Assembly (NCBI GenBank): GCA_035276685.1
Contig: DATELK010000165.1
Span: 6,186 to 70,185 of the forward strand
Direction: 5' to 3'
DNA from: JACVRN01 sp035276685
GTDB lineage: Bacteria > Acidobacteriota > Blastocatellia > Pyrinomonadales > Pyrinomonadaceae
Length of the DNA: 64,000 bases
In this document: in pieces, positions 8,612 through 17,174 of the stretch
How positions within the stretch are numbered: the first letter of the stretch is position 1
Layout of the letters: each line of letters starts with the position of its first letter
Position numbers and translations under genes: made by a program
The notes under the pieces: generated by a model
The model's database searches: none
Told to the model about the DNA's origin: nothing
Seen by the model: only the letters and a program-made list of their open reading frames with translations

Positions 8612-8663
8612 CTGACTACCCTCTCACAGGCATTAGACACGCGGCCATGAAAATTTGTTCCAG

Positions 8664-9557
8664 CTAGTACACGTTAAAGTTATATTCAATCCTGACGTAT
8701 TGAGAAACAAACTTACCGTCCTTCATCGCGGGGATGAAGACTATCCGGCGGGCCGCCTCGATTGCTTTTTTATCCAGCCCGCGAGGCAGGGACTTCTGGA
8801 CTTCTATGTCGGTAACTTTGCCCGAGGATGAAAGCACCGCTTTGAGGGTGATAGTGCCTGACACTCCCTCTCGACGGGCCTGTTCCGTGTACTGAGGCTC
8901 CGGTCTATACACAAAGACGGGCCTGCGCGTGACTTCCCTAGAAGTAACTACGGGGCCTGCGTCCTGAGAGTTGCCGGCCTCGCGCTTTTTTGAATCAGGC
9001 GTCACTTCAACCGCCTGCGCGACTCTATCATTCAGAGCAAATGATTCGAGGAAGCGGCTTACCTTTTGACTGCTCTCGTCTGCCCCGACTGCCTGAAGAA
9101 TGTATGCGTGTTTATCCGTGACGTAGAAATCCAGCACGCCGTCCACGTCCCTGTACTTGATTGAGTAGCGCTTGCCAATACTGCCGTTTGTCGTCACGTC
9201 TCGCTCCGACAGGAATTTTACGATGCGTTCGTGGCGGTTAGTGAACTCTTCTATGAACTGCGTGAGGGGCTCCGAGCGGCGCGGGAAGGAGTAAAGCAGG
9301 TAAGCGACGCCGTCGCTGTAGGCCGCGTAGATGTTTCCCCGGTAATGCGTTTCATTGTTGAATTCAATGACCCGAACCATCCTGTAGGTGGTGGCGGCTG
9401 ACGGCTGCATGGGAAGCGAAACGGTAAATTCCTCGCCCTTGCCTGTGTACCGCTCCCACTTCTCGCTTTCCTGAGCTGCGGAGTAGGCACGGCTCTTAAC
9501 TCCCGCGCCGCTGAGCGAGAAACATAAGATTAAGAGGTAAACAACGAAGCGATGCAT
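8664..9557 (-). CDS. Secreted/periplasmic protein with C-terminal TonB domain
   Basis: 297 residues. A signal peptide or anchor (first ~24 residues) is followed by a ~150-residue beta-rich domain of unknown role (about 35-180). A short linker leads to a TonB C-terminal domain (about 208-297) with Y-R-P-E-P-Q-Y-T-E-Q-A-R-R-E-G-V-S-G and A-I-E-A-A-R-R-I-V-F-I-P-A. Such domains normally contact outer-membrane receptors. There is no Pro-rich spacer and no ExbBD nearby, so it may instead be one of the many periplasmic proteins reusing the fold. It lies in a minus-strand run with a TPR gene upstream. Confidence 0.8.
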   Translation of the reverse strand: MHRFVVYLLILCFSLSGAGVKSRAYSAAQESEKWERYTGKGEEFTVSLPMQPSAATTYRMVRVIEFNNETHYRGNIYAAYSDGVAYLLYSFPRRSEPLTQFIEEFTNRHERIVKFLSERDVTTNGSIGKRYSIKYRDVDGVLDFYVTDKHAYILQAVGADESSQKVSRFLESFALNDRVAQAVEVTPDSKKREAGNSQDAGPVVTSREVTRRPVFVYRPEPQYTEQARREGVSGTITLKAVLSSSGKVTDIEVQKSLPRGLDKKAIEAARRIVFIPAMKDGKFVSQYVRIEYNFNVY

Positions 9558-9575
9558 ATATTTTCTCCGGAGCTT

Positions 9576-10058
9576 CTAATTGAGACGCGACTGCACGCGG
9601 CGAAGCGCCTCGGCGGCTGTACGGTATCCCGGCTGCTCTACGAGCGCGAGGCCGTAGTGACGCGCCGCTTCCAAGAGGCGTCCGCGCATCTCGTAAACGC
9701 GCCCGAGGTTAAAATGCGGAAAGGCGTATGACTCGTACCGCGAAGCCTTGAGCGCACGCTTGAACCAGCGCACAGAGTCGTAGGTGTTGCCCTTGGCAAT
9801 CAGGTAGCTGCCTATGTCGTTGTAAGGATTGCCGAAGGTAGGGTCAACGCGAATCGCTTCAAGGCACTCTTCTATGGCCTCGTCGTAACGCTCCTGAAAG
9901 CTGTAGACCCAGCCCAGGAAAGTGTGCGCCTCGGCCGTCGGATAGACCGCTATAGAGCGGCGGTAAAGCTCTATGGCCCTCTCAAAATCCTCTTCGAGCT
10001 GTGCCCGGTAAGCCCGCTCGAAAAGCTCCGCGGCCTCATGTCTCTTCTCACTTGCCAC
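9576..10058 (-). CDS. TPR-repeat protein
   Basis: 160 residues made of about four tetratricopeptide repeats (for example A-I-E-L-Y-R-R-S-I-A-V-Y-P-T-A and A-I-E-E-C-L-E-A-I-R-V-D-P). It is a protein-protein interaction scaffold with no catalytic motif and no signal peptide. Its start overlaps the end of the upstream 5'-nucleotidase gene by 11 bases, indicating translational coupling. The partner is unknown. Confidence 0.85.
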   Translation of the reverse strand: MASEKRHEAAELFERAYRAQLEEDFERAIELYRRSIAVYPTAEAHTFLGWVYSFQERYDEAIEECLEAIRVDPTFGNPYNDIGSYLIAKGNTYDSVRWFKRALKASRYESYAFPHFNLGRVYEMRGRLLEAARHYGLALVEQPGYRTAAEALRRVQSRLN

Positions 10059-11613
10059 TGTCTTTCGCGTCCAGCCGCTTGATGCGCCCGTCCGTGCGCG
10101 GCGCGATTGATTTGGTTGCGGCGATGGCTTTCCTCAAGATTTCCGGCGCTCGCTCGGCCTGCTCCGGCTTAATCAAGAAGCGCTGGTTCTGAAGCACCTT
10201 GTAATCGTCGCCGCCTTCCACGGCCATGAAGGTGGTCGTGGCGAGCGTGTAAGTTTTCCTGTCGTCAAGCGGCTGTCCACCGACTGTGATTTCCGTGACG
10301 CGAGAGCCTGCGGGCCGACGCGCGTCGAAGGTGAAGCGAAGCCCCGATACCTGCGGGAACCTTCCGGGCTGCGCGTCTTCGCGGCTGCGGCTGACGCCGT
10401 GCTCAAGCGCCGCGCGAATGGTCGCGCCTGTCACCTCAAGCTTCACGACGGGATTTGGGAAGGGCAGGATTGAGAGCACGTCGCGCCTTGTTAGCTCGCC
10501 CGCTTCTATGACCGTGTCGGCGCGAATCGAGCCGCCGTTTAAGATGACCACGTCCGCTCCCGTCTGCGCGCGGAAGGCGTCCGCGATAAGGTTGCCGACG
10601 TTTGTTTCCTCGGAGCGGCTGGGCTCGTCGCGCGCTTCGAGCGCCACGTCCGTGCGGCCAACGGGCTCGTCCAGCTCCTTCAGCAGCTTCTCGTACTTAC
10701 GCACGACGGGAGCGAACGAAGGGTCGTCCGCAATCTCGTTCGTGATGGGGATTGCTTCCCAGTCGATGCTTTCGAGCTTTCCGCTCGCGGCGTAGATGTT
10801 GAGCTGGACGCGCGCCATCTCTCGCGCATCCGAAGTCATCTTGAAGATGGGCGTGCGCCCCGAAAGGGATTCGAGCAGCGTGTGCTCGTGCCCGCCTATG
10901 ATTACGTCGAAGTCGGCGCAGCGCGCAAGCTCCTTGTCTTCGCGCATCGTCAGGTGTGTAAGACCAATGACGACGCTCGCCCCGCGCGAGCGCATCTCCG
11001 GCACAAGACGACGCGCCACTTCGCAGGGGCTTTGAAACTCCACGTCGGGGCCGGGCCGCGAGGTCGTCTTCGTCTCGGGCAGCACAAGGCCAATGATGCC
11101 AATCTTGACGCCTTCAAACTCGCGTATCACGTAGGGCGGCGTGTCCGCGAAGGTCTTCCCCGTCTTTTTGTCAATCACGTTTGCGCCCAGCCAGCCGAAG
11201 CGCGACTCCTTCATGCGCTCCTTCAAAACGTCCGGGCCGAAGTCGAACTCGTGATTGCCGAAGACGGAGTAATCCAGCCCCACGGCGTTCCACGCGTCAA
11301 TCATCTGCGCGCCCTTGTAGGTCAGCGACTCGACCGAAGGCGAGATGGTGTCACCCGAAAGCAGAAAGAGCGTGTTCGGCGTCTTCTCCATAATCTGCTT
11401 GCGAAGGGTCGAGACTCGGGCCAGCCCGCCGCGCGTGCCACGGTCTGCCGGAGTGAAGCGATAAACGTCGTTCACTTGCAGCAGGACTACGCTCACTATG
11501 CGCTCTTCCTGCTTCTGCGCCTGCTGCTGAGAGAAAGCGCACTCAGCCGCCACGAATAGAATGAAAAGGAGAATGAAAGCGCCGCTTCTCTTGCGGCCGG
11601 TGATGAGCTTCAT
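10048..11613 (-). CDS. Periplasmic bifunctional metallophosphatase / 5'-nucleotidase
   Basis: 521 residues with a type I signal peptide (hydrophobic 11-25, cleavage near A-F-S-Q). An N-terminal metallophosphatase domain shows G-N-H-E-F-D (about 121-126) and G-G-H-E-H-T (about 246-251). A C-terminal 5'-nucleotidase domain shows N-G-G-S-I-R (about 360-365). The usual first metal motif D-x-H reads N-D-V-Y-R-F here, so the histidine is replaced by tyrosine, a variant seen in some family members. It probably salvages nucleotides or phosphate in the periplasm. Its 3' end overlaps the TPR gene. Confidence 0.88.
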   Translation of the reverse strand: MKLITGRKRSGAFILLFILFVAAECAFSQQQAQKQEERIVSVVLLQVNDVYRFTPADRGTRGGLARVSTLRKQIMEKTPNTLFLLSGDTISPSVESLTYKGAQMIDAWNAVGLDYSVFGNHEFDFGPDVLKERMKESRFGWLGANVIDKKTGKTFADTPPYVIREFEGVKIGIIGLVLPETKTTSRPGPDVEFQSPCEVARRLVPEMRSRGASVVIGLTHLTMREDKELARCADFDVIIGGHEHTLLESLSGRTPIFKMTSDAREMARVQLNIYAASGKLESIDWEAIPITNEIADDPSFAPVVRKYEKLLKELDEPVGRTDVALEARDEPSRSEETNVGNLIADAFRAQTGADVVILNGGSIRADTVIEAGELTRRDVLSILPFPNPVVKLEVTGATIRAALEHGVSRSREDAQPGRFPQVSGLRFTFDARRPAGSRVTEITVGGQPLDDRKTYTLATTTFMAVEGGDDYKVLQNQRFLIKPEQAERAPEILRKAIAATKSIAPRTDGRIKRLDAKDSGK

Positions 11614-11740
11614 CTTAAGCCAGGCCCGCCTCTATTTTTTTAATGCCGACTGGTGAGCTATTGAATTCTTGAATTATACTCAGTTCAAGCAACACGCGCC
11701 AACTTCTGCTTTTTCTATAAGAGGTGGTCTTTAAGATTTT

Positions 11741-13219
11741 ATGAACGATACACGTCAGCTACAGATAGAGTTGTCCGAGCGTCTGCCGGAATTATCACAG
11801 GATGCGGCGGTAGCCGCCTGCGTCTTCGAGGACGGAAGCGTCGAAGCGTCCGAGGCTTTTATCAAGAGCGCGTGCGAGCGGCTTTTGCAGGACGGCGAGT
11901 TTAAGGGAGAAGAGGAAACGTCGCTTCTCTTTCACTCGCAGGACGCGGAGGGCGCACGCCGCATAATGCTTCTGGGCGCAGGCCCAAGAGCCGCCTTTGA
12001 CGCCTCCGTGTTAAGACGCGCGGCGGGCATGGCCGTCAGACAGGCACGCGCGGCGGGCATCAGGCGTCTCTCTCTTCTGCTTCCCGGCCCGGCCAATGAC
12101 AAAGCCCTCTCGCGCGCAGCAACAGAAGGCGCTGTGCTTGGCCTTTATGAGAACGACTTTTATCAGAATCATGAAGAGCAGAGCCGGCCCTTGGAGACGC
12201 TGACAATCGTCGCGGGTGAAGTGAATGAAGAGCTGCGCGCCGAAGTCGAGCGCGGGCGAATCGTGGCGGAGAGTGCCAACTGGACGCGCACGCTTTCGGA
12301 CGAGCCGGGCGCAACGCTTCCGCCGAGAGAGTTCGCGCGACGCGCCGCAGAGATGGCCGTAGAGTTCGGCCTCGTCACGGAGTCGCTGAACGCGGAAGAG
12401 ATTCAGGCGCGCGGGATGGGCGCGCTGTGGGGAGTCGGCAAAGGCTCGGACAACGAGCCCGCGCTGATTGTCCTGCGCTACGAGCCGGAAGAAGCGGCCG
12501 ACTCACAAGAGCTTTGGGCTTTCGTTGGCAAGGGAATCACCTTCGACACGGGCGGCATCTCCATCAAGCACGGCCTTGACATGTACGAGATGAAGGCCGA
12601 CATGGCAGGAGGCGCGGCAGTTCTCGGCGCGATGCGCGCCATAGCTCAACTGAAGCCTCGCCGCCGCGTAGTCGGCATAGTTCCCGCCGCGGAGAACATG
12701 CCTTCGGGCCGCTCAATCAAGCCGGGCGACGTAGTACGCACGCTCGCAGGCTACAACGTGGAAGTGGTGGACACGGACGCAGAAGGCCGTCTGGTCCTGA
12801 TTGACGGCATAGCTTACGCCCGACAGCTTGGAGCGACACGCATAGTTGACCTCGCCACCCTGACAGGCTCCGTCATAGTAGCTCTTGGCAATCATCGTGC
12901 GGGCCTCTTCAGCAACAACGACGAATGGGCCGCGCGTGTCATGGAAGCTGCCGCAAGCGCGGGCGAGCCTGTCTGGCGCATGCCCGTCAGCGACGACTAC
13001 AAGAAGCGCATAGAATCGGACGTGGCAGATTTCAAGAACTACGGCGGGAGGCCTGACGCAACGGCGGCGGCTCTGCTGCTGAGTAAGTTTGCAAAGGATA
13101 CGCCCTGGGCTCACCTGGACATAGCTGGCACTTCCTGGAACGACGACCCCGCGCCACACGCTCCCAAAGGCAGCACGGGCACAGGCGTTCGGACGCTCGT
13201 TGAGCTTGTCTGCGGTTGA
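11741..13219 (+). CDS. pepA: Leucyl aminopeptidase PepA (M17)
   Basis: 492 residues, the usual length for M17 cytosolic aminopeptidases, which remove N-terminal residues using two metals. The catalytic C-terminal half carries G-K-G-I-T-F-D-T-G-G-I-S-I-K (metal Lys and Asp), M-K-A-D-M-A-G-G-A, and D-T-D-A-E-G-R-L (Asp, Glu and catalytic Arg). P-A-A-E-N-M-P-S-G is also present. The N-terminal macro-like domain is more divergent. It is flanked by divergent and convergent genes and so probably forms its own unit. Confidence 0.95.
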   Translation: MNDTRQLQIELSERLPELSQDAAVAACVFEDGSVEASEAFIKSACERLLQDGEFKGEEETSLLFHSQDAEGARRIMLLGAGPRAAFDASVLRRAAGMAVRQARAAGIRRLSLLLPGPANDKALSRAATEGAVLGLYENDFYQNHEEQSRPLETLTIVAGEVNEELRAEVERGRIVAESANWTRTLSDEPGATLPPREFARRAAEMAVEFGLVTESLNAEEIQARGMGALWGVGKGSDNEPALIVLRYEPEEAADSQELWAFVGKGITFDTGGISIKHGLDMYEMKADMAGGAAVLGAMRAIAQLKPRRRVVGIVPAAENMPSGRSIKPGDVVRTLAGYNVEVVDTDAEGRLVLIDGIAYARQLGATRIVDLATLTGSVIVALGNHRAGLFSNNDEWAARVMEAAASAGEPVWRMPVSDDYKKRIESDVADFKNYGGRPDATAAALLLSKFAKDTPWAHLDIAGTSWNDDPAPHAPKGSTGTGVRTLVELVCG

Positions 13220-13279
13220 TTGTGAGACGAAAAGATTGAGAGCGCTTTTAGAATGAGCAGGGATGAGGCAGCATGTTAT

Positions 13280-13600
13280 TTATCGTCTGGCCTTCTTGCG
13301 CTCCTTAATCAGGTTGTACCTCAGCAGCCTGTCGTCTATGGCCTTTCTGATTTCGCGCCTCTCTTCTTCAGTAGAGCAGGTAGACAACTCCGCCCTCAAC
13401 GCCTCTGCCTCTCTGAGCAGCTCCAGCTCTTCAGGCAAAATGTTCGCGTCCTTCAGGAGCTTGTGGCCCAGTCGCATCTCTTCAGGCGTGGCAAAGTAGC
13501 TTGTGAGGTCAACGGGCTGGCCGCTCCCGGAAAGGTTATCGAACTCGCCCCGCTCCATAGCCTCTCTAATCATCTTGTCCACAAGCTTTTCTACTGACAT
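13280..13600 (-). CDS. DUF1992 (DnaJ-homologue subfamily C-type) protein
   Basis: 106 residues matching the conserved DUF1992 pattern: I-R-E-A-M-E-R-G-E-F-D-N-L-S-G-S-G (about 11-27), then P-E-E-M-R-L-G-H-K-L-L-K-D-A-N-I-L-P-E. A charged coiled-coil-prone tail follows (R-K-A-I-D-D-R-L-L-R-Y-N-L). No J domain is present, so it is the stand-alone bacterial form. Function in bacteria is not established. It converges with pepA. Confidence 0.85.
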   Translation of the reverse strand: MSVEKLVDKMIREAMERGEFDNLSGSGQPVDLTSYFATPEEMRLGHKLLKDANILPEELELLREAEALRAELSTCSTEEERREIRKAIDDRLLRYNLIKERKKARR

Positions 13601-13663
13601 AACGCCTCCCCGCTCGACTTCAGCAGTTTTCCGTTAGATGCGAGCAGGGCACGCTCGCGTCGC

Positions 13664-13692
13664 CTGAGAGAATCTTATCAACTTGCTATAAT
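13664..13692 (+). promoter_or_regulatory. Probable sigma-70-type promoter for the SDR gene
   Basis: A perfect TATAAT at 13687-13692 lies 17 bases after CTGAGA (13664-13669), four of six matches to TTGACA. The ATG is 29 bases downstream of the -10 box. Confidence 0.55.
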
Positions 13693-13720
13693 AACAGCTC
13701 GAAACGGGGCGCAAGAATTG

Positions 13721-14785
13721 ATGGACGAGACGATTTTCCTGACAGGCTTTCCGGGCTTCATAGCGGGCCGACTGGTCAAGCGGCTGGCCGAGGGCGAAGC
13801 GCGCTTTATGCTTCTGGTACAACCTGCCTTGAAGGAGCGCGCACTAGAGGAGATAAAGCGTCTGGCCGAAGAGACCGGAGCGAGCGAGAGCCGCTTTCGC
13901 ATCATAGAAGGCGACATCACCAGAGAGGACTTGGGTATGGAGCCCGCCGAGCGTGAAGCCGCGCGCTCTGAAACGACCACGCTCTTTCATCTCGCAGCCG
14001 TTTACGACCTCGCGGTGGCGTCTGACGTAGCACACCTGGTCAACGTGGAAGGCACGCGCAACGTCAACCGCTTCGCACGCTCTTTGAAAAGCTTGCGTCG
14101 TTATCACTACGTCTCCACCTGTTACGTCGCGGGAAAACGAAAGGGGCTGATTCTGGAAGACGAGCTTCGCCACGACGCGGGCTTTCGCAATCACTACGAA
14201 GAGACGAAATATCTGGCGGAGATGGAGGTGGACGAGCTGAAACGGGAGCTTCCCGTGACGATTCATCGACCGTCCGTGGTCTGCGGCGATTCCCGCACGG
14301 GCGAGACGGCGAAGTACGACGGCGTCTACTACCTGATTCAATACCTGCGCATGCGCCCGCGCCTTCTCTCCCTCGTCAACATAGGCAACCATAAGGTGCG
14401 GCTGAATCTGGTGCCGGTGGATTTCGTGGTAGAGGCTATGGCTACGCTGGCCGGGGACGAGCTTGCGGTGGGCGCGACTGTTCAACTGGCAGACCCTGAG
14501 CCTCTTACCACTCACGACCTCTTCGAAGAGATAGCGCGCTCGCTCGCGGGCCGCCACTCTCGCCTGACGGTTCCGCCCAGGCTTGTGCGCCCCTCCCTGA
14601 TGCTTCCCTTCTCGCCCGCGCTGACGGGCCTCCCGCACGCCGGAGTCCCTTATTTCTTCATAGACCAGACCTACGACACAACGCGCTCGACAAGGCTCCT
14701 TGAGCCGCACGGCATACGCTGCCCGCCCTTTCCGTCTTACGTCAACGCCCTAGTAGATTTCGTCGAGCGCCACCCGAAGCTTTAA
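13721..14785 (+). CDS. NAD-dependent epimerase/reductase-like SDR (thioester-reductase-like)
   Basis: 354-residue extended short-chain dehydrogenase. The N-terminal Rossmann motif is T-G-F-P-G-F-I-A-G (about 7-15). The catalytic Tyr-Lys pair is in Y-E-E-T-K near residue 160. The shape matches NAD(P)-binding domains of the male-sterility/thioester-reductase type that act on fatty acyl or polyketide thioesters. No carrier protein or adenylation domain is attached. ATG 13721 was chosen; a TTG one codon earlier is equally possible. Substrate unknown. Confidence 0.8.
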   Translation: MDETIFLTGFPGFIAGRLVKRLAEGEARFMLLVQPALKERALEEIKRLAEETGASESRFRIIEGDITREDLGMEPAEREAARSETTTLFHLAAVYDLAVASDVAHLVNVEGTRNVNRFARSLKSLRRYHYVSTCYVAGKRKGLILEDELRHDAGFRNHYEETKYLAEMEVDELKRELPVTIHRPSVVCGDSRTGETAKYDGVYYLIQYLRMRPRLLSLVNIGNHKVRLNLVPVDFVVEAMATLAGDELAVGATVQLADPEPLTTHDLFEEIARSLAGRHSRLTVPPRLVRPSLMLPFSPALTGLPHAGVPYFFIDQTYDTTRSTRLLEPHGIRCPPFPSYVNALVDFVERHPKL

Positions 14786-14824
14786 ATATAAAGAGGAGTC
14801 TTATCCATACCTCTCCACGGTCGC

Positions 14825-14856
14825 TTGACAAACTGGCAATTTAGAATTATTCTAAA
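14825..14856 (+). promoter_or_regulatory. Promoter overlapped by a Per/Fur-box operator
   Basis: TTGACA at 14825-14830 and TATTCT at 14848-14853, spaced by 17 bases, make a promoter. The 15-base palindrome TTAGAATTATTCTAA at 14841-14855 overlaps the -10 and matches the Per/Fur-box consensus (7-1-7 inverted repeat) perfectly. It lies 17 bases before the Fur-family gene, so the regulator very likely represses its own operon. No second copy is visible directly upstream of the peroxiredoxin gene. Confidence 0.85.
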
Positions 14857-14872
14857 TCCAGCTTAAACAATC

Positions 14873-15298
14873 ATGACAAAAGGCAACGGAGTTCAGGGAG
14901 GCACAAGGGCGCTGACGCCTCAGCGTCAGGTCGTGCTGCGCGTGATTCAGGAGAGCGACAACCACTTGACGGCCAACGAGATTTTCGAGGTCGCGCGACG
15001 CCTTCTGCCTTCAATCAGCTTTGCGACCGTCTACAACTCTGTGCGCTACCTGAAGGACGCAGGGTTGATACACGAGATTAGCTTCGGCAACGGGGCGAGC
15101 CGTTATGACCGCGTGACGGACAGGCACGACCACGCCATCTGCACGGAGTGCGGGCGGCTTGAGGACTTTGATTTGACGGCGACGGCAGAGCTGCTGCGCG
15201 CCGCTGCTCGCAAGTCCAGGTTCAAGCCCGAGTCCATTCACCTGACTCTGCGGGGCCTGTGTCCTGACTGCCGCGACAGACGCGAGCGGCAGCCGTAA
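14873..15298 (+). CDS. perR: Fur-family peroxide regulator (PerR-like)
   Basis: 141 residues with a winged-helix N-terminal domain (L-T-P-Q-R-Q-V-V-L and S-I-S-F-A-T-V-Y-N-S-V-R-Y-L). The dimerisation/metal domain has D-R-H-D-H-A-I-C-T-E-C-G (about 84-95) and C-P-D-C (about 132-135); the two Cys pairs form the structural zinc site. PerR is favoured over Fur or Zur because the next gene is a peroxiredoxin and the operator is a perfect Per box. The histidines that would be oxidised by peroxide are present in the regulatory site region. Confidence 0.88.
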   Translation: MTKGNGVQGGTRALTPQRQVVLRVIQESDNHLTANEIFEVARRLLPSISFATVYNSVRYLKDAGLIHEISFGNGASRYDRVTDRHDHAICTECGRLEDFDLTATAELLRAAARKSRFKPESIHLTLRGLCPDCRDRRERQP

Positions 15299-15353
15299 TG
15301 AATTTTGAAGAGCAATCAAAACATATCTCTTGAAGGGTATTGGAGGAAATTAA

Positions 15354-15920
15354 ATGTCAGCAACTGCACCAGCAACGGAGAGGGCCATGGTAGGACAGCC
15401 CGCGCCGGATTTCGACATGGCTTCGACCAAAAACATGGAGAAGCTCAACGAGAACGTCAAGCTTTCGGATTACAGGGGCAAGTGGGTAGTGCTCTTGTTC
15501 TATCCTTTGGATTTCACTTTCGTCTGCCCGACGGAGTTGACCACCTTCTCAGACCGCTACGAGGATTTCGAGGGCATCGGCGCGGACATCATAGGCGTCT
15601 CGACCGACTCGGTCTATTCGCACAGGGCTTGGCTGCAAACGCCGCGCGACAAGGGCGGCGTGGAAGGCTTGAAGTACCCGCTCGCGGCCGACGCGACAAA
15701 GCAGGTGGCGCGCGACTACGGCGTGCTCATAGAAGACAAGGGCGTTGCGCTGCGCGGCCTCTTCGTCATAGACCCGGAAGGCATACTGCGCTACAAGGTC
15801 GTGCATGACCTCAACGTGGGCCGCTCCGCGGAAGAGACCATTCGCGTCATACAGGCGCTTCAGACGGGCGGCCTCTGCCAGGCAGAGTGGAAGCCGGGCC
15901 AGGAAACAATCAAAGCTTAA
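15354..15920 (+). CDS. Typical 2-Cys peroxiredoxin (AhpC/Prx1 type)
   Basis: 188 residues. It reduces hydrogen and organic peroxides. Peroxidatic Cys58 is in F-T-F-V-C-P-T-E, and resolving Cys175 is in G-G-L-C-Q-A-E-W-K-P-G. An unusual ~10-residue insertion near residues 93-104 (W-L-Q-T-P-R-D-K-G-G-V-E) lengthens the loop after the conserved H-R-A-W. TTGGAGGAAA at 15341-15350 is a strong ribosome site before ATG 15354. It lies 55 bases after perR without a clear promoter, so it is probably co-transcribed with it under the same Per box. Confidence 0.93.
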   Translation: MSATAPATERAMVGQPAPDFDMASTKNMEKLNENVKLSDYRGKWVVLLFYPLDFTFVCPTELTTFSDRYEDFEGIGADIIGVSTDSVYSHRAWLQTPRDKGGVEGLKYPLAADATKQVARDYGVLIEDKGVALRGLFVIDPEGILRYKVVHDLNVGRSAEETIRVIQALQTGGLCQAEWKPGQETIKA

Positions 15921-15921
15921 G

Positions 15922-15983
15922 AGCAAGTGACAGGTGATGAGGGACGAGGGATAAGCAATTAGCTTTTCTCTCGTCACTTGTCA
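15922..15983. repeat. Short imperfect inverted repeat
   Basis: AAGTGACAGGTGATGAGGGA and, after an AT-rich centre, CTCTCGTCACTTGTCA form an imperfect hairpin. It fills the gap between the peroxiredoxin and thioredoxin-like genes. No second copy was noticed in the window. Confidence 0.6.
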
Positions 15984-15998
15984 GTGAGGGTTAATGTT

Positions 15999-16493
15999 AT
16001 GCCGTTGAGGATAGGGACGGAGATGCCGTCGCTCGGAGATGCGACGGAGTGGTTTAATGCGACAGAGGCGCACGCCGAGAGCGAGAGCAAGGGGCGTCCG
16101 ACGCTCGTGCATTTCTGGGCAGTAAGCTGCGGCATCTGCAAGGACAACATGCCGCGCGTGAACGAGTGGCGCGACGCGAGGCGCGAAGACGGCCTGCGTG
16201 TGATAGCAGTTCACATGCCTCGCTACGAGGCGGACACGAACGTGGAGGACGTGCGCGAGGCTATAGCGAAGTACAACATCACGGAGCCCTGCGCCGTCGA
16301 CAACATGCACAAGCTGCGCGAGGCGTTCAAGAACGAGCAGGGCTATGTCCCGGCCTACTACCTGTTCGACCACGAAGGGAAGCTTCGCTGCTTTGCTGCG
16401 GGAGAGCGTGGGCTGGACATGCTGGCCTCTGCGCTTGAGCGAGTGATGGCGGCGGCGAAGAAGGAGCCGGCACAGTCGGAAGCGACAGCTTAA
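15999..16493 (+). CDS. Thioredoxin-like/TlpA-type protein
   Basis: 164-residue thioredoxin-fold protein with redox pair Cys44-Cys47 (S-C-G-I-C-K) and a cis-Pro region G-Y-V-P-A-Y-Y-L-F. No signal peptide, so it is cytoplasmic, unlike most TlpA proteins. ATG 15999 is preceded by GTGAGGG (15984-15990); an earlier TTG would put the start in the inverted repeat. It is adjacent to the peroxiredoxin and may serve as its reductant. A strong terminator follows, closing the perR-prx-trx unit. Confidence 0.82.
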   Translation: MPLRIGTEMPSLGDATEWFNATEAHAESESKGRPTLVHFWAVSCGICKDNMPRVNEWRDARREDGLRVIAVHMPRYEADTNVEDVREAIAKYNITEPCAVDNMHKLREAFKNEQGYVPAYYLFDHEGKLRCFAAGERGLDMLASALERVMAAAKKEPAQSEATA

Positions 16494-16525
16494 AAGCCAA
16501 GCCTCAAAGACTTCATCAAAGTCTA

Positions 16526-16585
16526 AAAGAGAGAGCGCGTGTGAGAAGCTCAAGCAGCTTCTCGACACGCGCTCTCTCTTTTTCC
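16526..16585. terminator. Strong bidirectional hairpin terminator
   Basis: A 25-base left arm (16526-16550, beginning AAAGAGAGAGCGCGTGT) pairs with 16556-16581 across a 5-base loop, with one unpaired base. A T-run follows on the plus strand and an A-run precedes it. It serves both the thioredoxin-like gene and the convergent DUF4112 gene. Confidence 0.88.
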
Positions 16586-16601
16586 TTTCGCGCCTGACGC
16601 T

Positions 16602-17147
16602 TTAGCTGAACTGCTTCACCACGAGGCTCAGCAGATAGATGGTGATGCTCACAGAGGCTATGAGGAGCGCAATCAGCGTCGCGATGATGAGCCCCACAAA
16701 GAGCCAGTCGCTTATTCTCCCTTTTCGCGCCTCTTCCTTGGAGACGGTGGCGCGGCGGCGAATCAGCTCCATGTTCATCTGGTTAGACTTCCAGGCCGCG
16801 TCGAACAGGTCGCCGACAAGCGGCACGGCCCCGAGCACGTAATCTATGCCTATGTTGAAGCCCATGCGAAGGAGCGTGATTTTCGGGACGCGATAGCGAA
16901 CGGCCGCCGCCAGTATGTAGAAGGAGGCGAGGCTCGTGATAGTATCGCCGACGCCCGGAATCAGTCCGACGATGGCGTCCAGCCCGAAGCGCCAGCCGAG
17001 GCCCGGAATGCGGAAGAGCCCGTCCATCCAGCGGCTCAACTGGTCAAGGCTCTCTTCGACCTCGACGGAGCGTGCGCGCTCAAGACCATCGCGTCTGGCG
17101 ATTCCTTCGGCCGCAGCCCTTACTCTCTCCATAGTTCTTGAAGACAT
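16602..17147 (-). CDS. DUF4112 membrane protein
   Basis: 181 residues matching DUF4112: D-G-L-F-R-I-P-G-L-G-W-R-F-G-L-D (about 40-55), then G-L-I-P-G-V-G-D, then L-G-A-V-P-L-V-G-D-L-F-D. Two hydrophobic segments lie in the domain and a C-terminal transmembrane helix at about 150-175. An AAGGAG site lies just before ATG 17147. It is the last gene of a minus-strand run behind the M1-like peptidase gene (27-base gap). Function unknown in the family. Confidence 0.85.
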   Translation of the reverse strand: MSSRTMERVRAAAEGIARRDGLERARSVEVEESLDQLSRWMDGLFRIPGLGWRFGLDAIVGLIPGVGDTITSLASFYILAAAVRYRVPKITLLRMGFNIGIDYVLGAVPLVGDLFDAAWKSNQMNMELIRRRATVSKEEARKGRISDWLFVGLIIATLIALLIASVSITIYLLSLVVKQFS

Positions 17148-17174
17148 CCGTACTTCTCCTTACCGTAAAACTCT

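Noticed and set aside
10882..11559. A long plus-strand open frame opposite the 5'-nucleotidase
   Set aside because: A shadow of the conserved metallophosphatase; no coding signals of its own.
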